This document shows, piece after piece, positions 7,847 to 10,645 of a DNA stretch of 10,645 nt. Source of the stretch: Patescibacteria group bacterium. GTDB lineage: Bacteria; Patescibacteriota; Minisyncoccia; Minisyncoccales; S141-161. Position numbers and translations under genes: made by a program. The stretch lies in NCBI GenBank assembly GCA_015491015.1, contig WFWQ01000007.1:1-10645 (forward strand), in the 5' to 3' direction. Position 1 is the stretch's first letter. Each line of letters opens with the position of its first letter. The notes under the pieces are model-generated. The model did no database searches. It was given only the letters and a program-made list of their open reading frames with translations, and was not told the DNA's origin.

Positions 7847-9933
7847 AAAAAGATATTTTAATATTCGGGGATGTATATGCTGGTTTGGAATACCTTGATG
7901 ATAATTCAATCGCTGTTACTATTACATCCCCTCCTTACTGGAAACAAAGAGATTATAAATTCAAAAGTCAGATTGGGCAGGAAAAAACACCTGAGGAATA
8001 TATTGGTAGGCTAGTAAAAATATATAATAAACTCCGCCAAAAGCTTAGAGAAGATGGTATTTTTTTTCTAAATGTTGGGGATAAATATCTAAACCAATAT
8101 GGAAAATCTCATCTTTTACAAATTCCATATAGATTGGCATACCATATGGTAAAAGATGGTTGGTATTTAGAAGACATAATCATTTGGTATAAACCAAATC
8201 ACATGCCATCTTCGGTTAAAGACAGATTTACAAATACTTATGAACCAATACTTGTCTTTGCAAAAAGTAAAAATAATATTTATCAAAATAAATATCCAAA
8301 GGTAGTAGAAATACCTTTGCAACAGACCCCATGGAAACACACAGCGGTATATCCTGAAAAATTAGTATGGGAAATGTTAGAACGTGTAGAATTAAAAAAT
8401 GGAGATTTAATATTAGATCCTTTTGCAGGGACTGGAACGACTGCTGTAGTTGTGAATAAAATAAGGAATAGTCTCTACGCTAAAAAGATTTATTCAATTA
8501 TGATTGAAAAAGGATATGAATTTGTAGATATAATCAAGGAGAGAGCAAAAATAAAAGAAGTTATCAAGGTTAAGGATATTAGTTATGAGTGGGGACCTGT
8601 TGAGGAAACTGATTTATCAATGGATATAGAGCCTAAGCCTATACTCAAAGATAAACATGGAGAGGTTTATATTGCTAAAGATCAAAGAGAATTTTTATCC
8701 GCATTAAAAGGAATTACAATGGAGGAATTTAAGAAATTTCATAGAGAAGATGCACTTTACTTTTTTGGAGTAAAGGAATGGGATTTAAACTCATTGTATT
8801 ATGCTCATACGATATATCAATATGGATATGTTCTGAGGAATATGCTGATCGTGTCCGATGGAAACAGCTGGTATCCCATTTTCATGTTTGCACGAGATAG
8901 CACACGAGTTGCATATAAATTCTATCTTGATAGGGTTAGGATAAAACCAAAAACAAAAGAAAAAATAGAGTGGCGAGAAGAAGAATTTATTGGTATGAAA
9001 GTAAGAGACATTTCAGGGAAAGAATCGATAGAAGGCTACATAGTAAAAGTTTTAGAGAAATATGATGATGGCTTTCCAAAGCTGGTGGTAGTTCGATGGG
9101 ACGGAAAGGCATCAATAGAATTTGTTATTCATCCTAAGAAAGATGAGATTTTGATGGAGGGTGTAAAATTCTTTTGTCCGAAATGTTATTCTAAGTTAAC
9201 AGAGCCTTATGACCCAATAGGAGACAACCTATGCCCTTCTTGTGGTCAAAAATTGTGGATAAATTTGGAAACTATTCCTATCATACAGGAACCTCAAGAA
9301 ATATCTGAAATCGCAAAGGAATTAGAAAACAATGAATATTCCATAGGTCAGATTTTAAACATCAAAGACTTAAAAATAAAAAAGGTTTCATCATCAAGTA
9401 AATTTTCATCTTTAGAAAGGATTAACTGGGGAGCATCCCCTGGAGCAAGAAAACTTATGCTTGGTGAATATTTTACAAAAATGCGTCTTTACAGAATAGA
9501 CCAGTCTCTTGTCGCACAATATTTAACTCTATTGAGAAAATCTAAGAATATGGGTATTAAAGATGTGATAAATAAACTTCCAAAAGAATATCATCATACT
9601 GTTGGTCATTGGTTTAGAAAAGATTTTGGCGGGTCTATTCCAATACCTCAAGATGTTGAATTAATAAAAGCCATTTTTGATGTTCAAGATGGATTATTGG
9701 GAATATTAAAAAGAACAGCTTTAAAGTTCCAAACTGTTAAAGCTTCAATTAAAGGTAAGAATCCGGGAGATTATATTAAAAACAAAAACGACAAGGATAT
9801 AATTAAATTTCTTAGGTTATTGTATATTCCGTCAAAAGAATATATAACCATGTTTGCTCAAATGAAAAAATCGAAAAATAAAAACGTTGCAAATAAAAAC
9901 GAAATCATAATTGGAGAGATGAAACATGATTAA
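7843..9933 (+). CDS. DNA methyltransferase (N4-cytosine or N6-adenine, TSPPY class) with zinc ribbon and C-terminal HTH-like module
   Basis: The 696-residue protein would methylate the target site of the paired nuclease and so protect the host. Motif IV TSPPYW is at residues 28-33 and the AdoMet-binding motif I DPFAGTGTT at 192-200, the permuted beta-class order; TSPPY leans toward N4-cytosine but does not settle it. The catalytic part ends near 240, so about 450 residues are extra: an unrecognised region (250-440), a zinc ribbon CPKC...CPSC (C445, C448, C464, C467), and a tail with RINWGASPGARK (526-537) and HHTVGHWFRKDFGGSIPIP (584-602), a pattern I know from other stand-alone methyltransferases and probably a recognition module. 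I chose ATG 7843, giving the ATGA overlap, over the in-frame GTG at 7831. No T-tailed terminator follows; the gene ends 7 nt before the right repeat. Confidence 0.88.
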   Translation: MKKDILIFGDVYAGLEYLDDNSIAVTITSPPYWKQRDYKFKSQIGQEKTPEEYIGRLVKIYNKLRQKLREDGIFFLNVGDKYLNQYGKSHLLQIPYRLAYHMVKDGWYLEDIIIWYKPNHMPSSVKDRFTNTYEPILVFAKSKNNIYQNKYPKVVEIPLQQTPWKHTAVYPEKLVWEMLERVELKNGDLILDPFAGTGTTAVVVNKIRNSLYAKKIYSIMIEKGYEFVDIIKERAKIKEVIKVKDISYEWGPVEETDLSMDIEPKPILKDKHGEVYIAKDQREFLSALKGITMEEFKKFHREDALYFFGVKEWDLNSLYYAHTIYQYGYVLRNMLIVSDGNSWYPIFMFARDSTRVAYKFYLDRVRIKPKTKEKIEWREEEFIGMKVRDISGKESIEGYIVKVLEKYDDGFPKLVVVRWDGKASIEFVIHPKKDEILMEGVKFFCPKCYSKLTEPYDPIGDNLCPSCGQKLWINLETIPIIQEPQEISEIAKELENNEYSIGQILNIKDLKIKKVSSSSKFSSLERINWGASPGARKLMLGEYFTKMRLYRIDQSLVAQYLTLLRKSKNMGIKDVINKLPKEYHHTVGHWFRKDFGGSIPIPQDVELIKAIFDVQDGLLGILKRTALKFQTVKASIKGKNPGDYIKNKNDKDIIKFLRLLYIPSKEYITMFAQMKKSKNKNVANKNEIIIGEMKHD

Positions 9934-9940
9934 CAATTTC

Positions 9941-10075
9941 GGCGGCGTCCGGAACTCTTCGCCTGCTTTCGCAGGCTCACCCTTCGGGTCTGCTAACAAG
10001 CGGATATGTTGTTCGCTTCGCTCACCCAAACCCTTACGGGCTCCGCATACCCGCATCCCGTTAAGTGAAATAATA
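9941..10075 (-). repeat. Right copy of inverted repeat, GC-rich and hairpin-rich
   Basis: Read on minus, outside to inside, the blocks are TATTATTTCAC (10075-10065), GATG (10057-10054), TGCGGA (10047-10042), CATATCCGC (10008-10000), GTTAGCAGA (9997-9989) and TTCCGGACGCCGCC (9954-9941), matching 6935-7046 in order. G+C is about 56 percent by hand count, far above the surroundings. Extra hairpins sit in the spacers: GCCTGC-TTTC-GCAGGC (9961-9976), ACCC-TTC-GGGT (9979-9989) and CCC-TTAC-GGG (10031-10040). A longer stem pairs GCGGATATG (10000-10008) with CATACCCGC (10046-10054) and TAAC with GTTA at its base. It behaves as non-coding sequence: the shared blocks are not in one reading frame between the copies. 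Confidence 0.75.
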
Positions 10076-10077
10076 GC

Positions 10078-10272
10078 GGCGGAGAAGCCCGCATCTTCAT
10101 AAATACCAAAAAGTTCCCAACCCTCAAACTTTCGGCTTTTTATAAAATTCAAAATATGCTCTTTCTGGGATTCAAGGGAACTATGATCCTTTTCAGCCTG
10201 ATTTTCAGTTGATACTCTTGTATAGACCGCGCACCTCAAAACTTCCGTTTTCTTATTCTTTTTCATCTTCAT
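10078..10272 (-). pseudogene. Large serine recombinase, N-terminal 65 residues only
   Basis: From ATG 10272 (or 10266) the protein shows the start of a resolvase-type catalytic domain: VYTRVSTENQ with the nucleophile serine at residue 21, then SSLESQKEHI and GIYEDAGFSA. Family members continue with more of the catalytic domain and several hundred residues of DNA-binding and coiled-coil sequence; here the resemblance stops at A65 and the frame enters the right repeat and then the antisense of the methyltransferase. It therefore lacks most of the enzyme and should be inactive. Its start overlaps the PIN gene stop by 20 nt, suggesting the two were once cotranscribed. The enzyme class integrates mobile DNA, often at tRNA genes, so the fragment is probably a relic of an element that used the nearby tRNA-Asn. 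Confidence 0.82.
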
Positions 10273-10639
10273 AAAGTTTTACGCCTTTGATCTTTTTAAC
10301 TTCTTTATTTTTAGTCAAGATTTTTAAGTTTTTCCTTTTGCTTAAAGCACAAAGTAAACCTAACTCAAGGGATAGTCCCTTAACCTCAAAAACAAGTTTA
10401 CTTGCTTTTATCCAGTCTTCTTTTTCTATTTCTACATAAGGTAAGGCAAGAAAACCTTTTAAAAGTTTCTCAAAGATTTCTTTGTCTTTAACATCACTGA
10501 GAACCTTGGCAATAGTGTATCCCGTAACCACTATATTGTTCTCCTTCAATAAAGTTTCTAAGATCATCGTTTCATTTGTATGTTTTCCCTCAAAATAATC
10601 TTTCCAAGTTTTTATATCAGTTAGTATCATCTTATTCAT
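10253..10639 (-). CDS. Degenerate PIN-domain (VapC-like) protein
   Basis: This 128-residue protein has the length and layout of a VapC-type toxin nuclease: ILTDIKTWKDYFEGK at the front, LPYVEIEKEDWIKASKLVFEVKGLSLELGLL in the middle and LKILTKNKEV near the end. PIN nucleases need about four acidic residues to hold metal. Here D8 is kept, but the usual E in the second motif looks like K45 (TIAKVL), the D of the third motif looks like L93, and the D of the T-x-D motif is N111. By this alignment the catalytic site is lost, so it may be a non-cutting binding protein or a decaying toxin. The start ATGA at 10639-10636 could overlap the stop of an unseen upstream antitoxin gene beyond the window. Alternative start at 10630. 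Confidence 0.62.
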   Translation of the reverse strand: MNKMILTDIKTWKDYFEGKHTNETMILETLLKENNIVVTGYTIAKVLSDVKDKEIFEKLLKGFLALPYVEIEKEDWIKASKLVFEVKGLSLELGLLCALSKRKNLKILTKNKEVKKIKGVKLYEDEKE

Positions 10640-10645
10640 TTCCCG

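Larger units (their letters stand above)
6935..10075. mobile_element. Putative R-M cassette bounded by imperfect terminal inverted repeats
   Basis: Two diverged copies of one repeat in opposite orientation enclose only the nuclease and methyltransferase genes. Each outer edge falls at or close to the place where the neighbouring gene loses its family resemblance (an HTH/HARP protein at left, a serine recombinase at right). No transposase lies inside and no target-site duplication is visible at these edges, so mobility would depend on enzymes supplied elsewhere. Strong SD sites and different base use from the core genes fit transfer. The exact ends are uncertain by 10-20 nt. Confidence 0.55.

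Noticed and set aside
6935..10075. CRISPR or phase-variable tandem array
   Set aside because: Only two repeat copies are seen, in opposite orientation and 3 kb apart, with genes between; no regular spacer pattern.
9832..10077. Continuation of the serine recombinase frame past codon 65
   Set aside because: It reads through the right repeat and then antisense through the methyltransferase end; no recombinase residues remain.
9926..10102. Plus-strand frame starting MINNFGGVRNSS across the right repeat
   Set aside because: It is low-complexity sequence rich in S, P and R made by the GC-rich hairpins and runs antisense into the recombinase; no SD site or family signal.

Overview
The window looks like a piece of a low-GC bacterial chromosome with a foreign restriction-modification (R-M) island next to a tRNA gene. 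The gene set (an SNase fused to a lamin-tail domain, a Clp ATPase with an N-terminal zinc finger, a tRNA-linked large serine recombinase, leaderless or SD-poor housekeeping genes) is what I would expect from a Candidate Phyla Radiation/Patescibacteria genome. That placement is inference from gene content, not a measured phylogeny.

Region 1 (79-5102, minus strand) is a tight operon read right to left: a ClpC/ClpE-like AAA+ unfoldase, then the ATPase and permease of a metal-type ABC transporter, then an exported or membrane-anchored SNase with a lamin-tail domain. Gaps between genes are 0-9 nt, Shine-Dalgarno motifs are absent, and one good sigma70-like promoter lies upstream of the Clp gene. 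Region 2 (5108-6449) holds a membrane-anchored protein of unknown function (minus) with its own promoter and a strong intrinsic terminator, then a divergently transcribed tRNA-Asn(GTT) with a good promoter and an encoded CCA end.

Region 3 (6450-10645) is accessory DNA. It contains the front of an HTH/HARP-type protein (plus), a two-gene type II R-M operon (a PD-(D/E)xK nuclease and a large TSPPY-class methyltransferase with a zinc ribbon and an HTH-like tail, joined by an ATGA overlap), the first 65 residues of a large serine recombinase (minus), and a degenerate PIN-domain protein (minus). The island genes use strong AAGGAGG sites, unlike the core genes.

The main discovery candidate is that the R-M operon is bracketed by two diverged copies of one repeat in inverted orientation (6935-7046 on plus, 9941-10075 on minus). 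They share a series of blocks in the same order (TTCAC-N7-GATG, TGCGGA, CATATCCGC, GTTAGCAGA, TTCCG-N-ACGCCGCC), and each flanking gene stops resembling its family at or near the outer edge of a repeat. I read this as a roughly 3.1 kb mobile R-M cassette with terminal inverted repeats and no transposase of its own, inserted into, and replacing part of, an older tRNA-adjacent integrated element.
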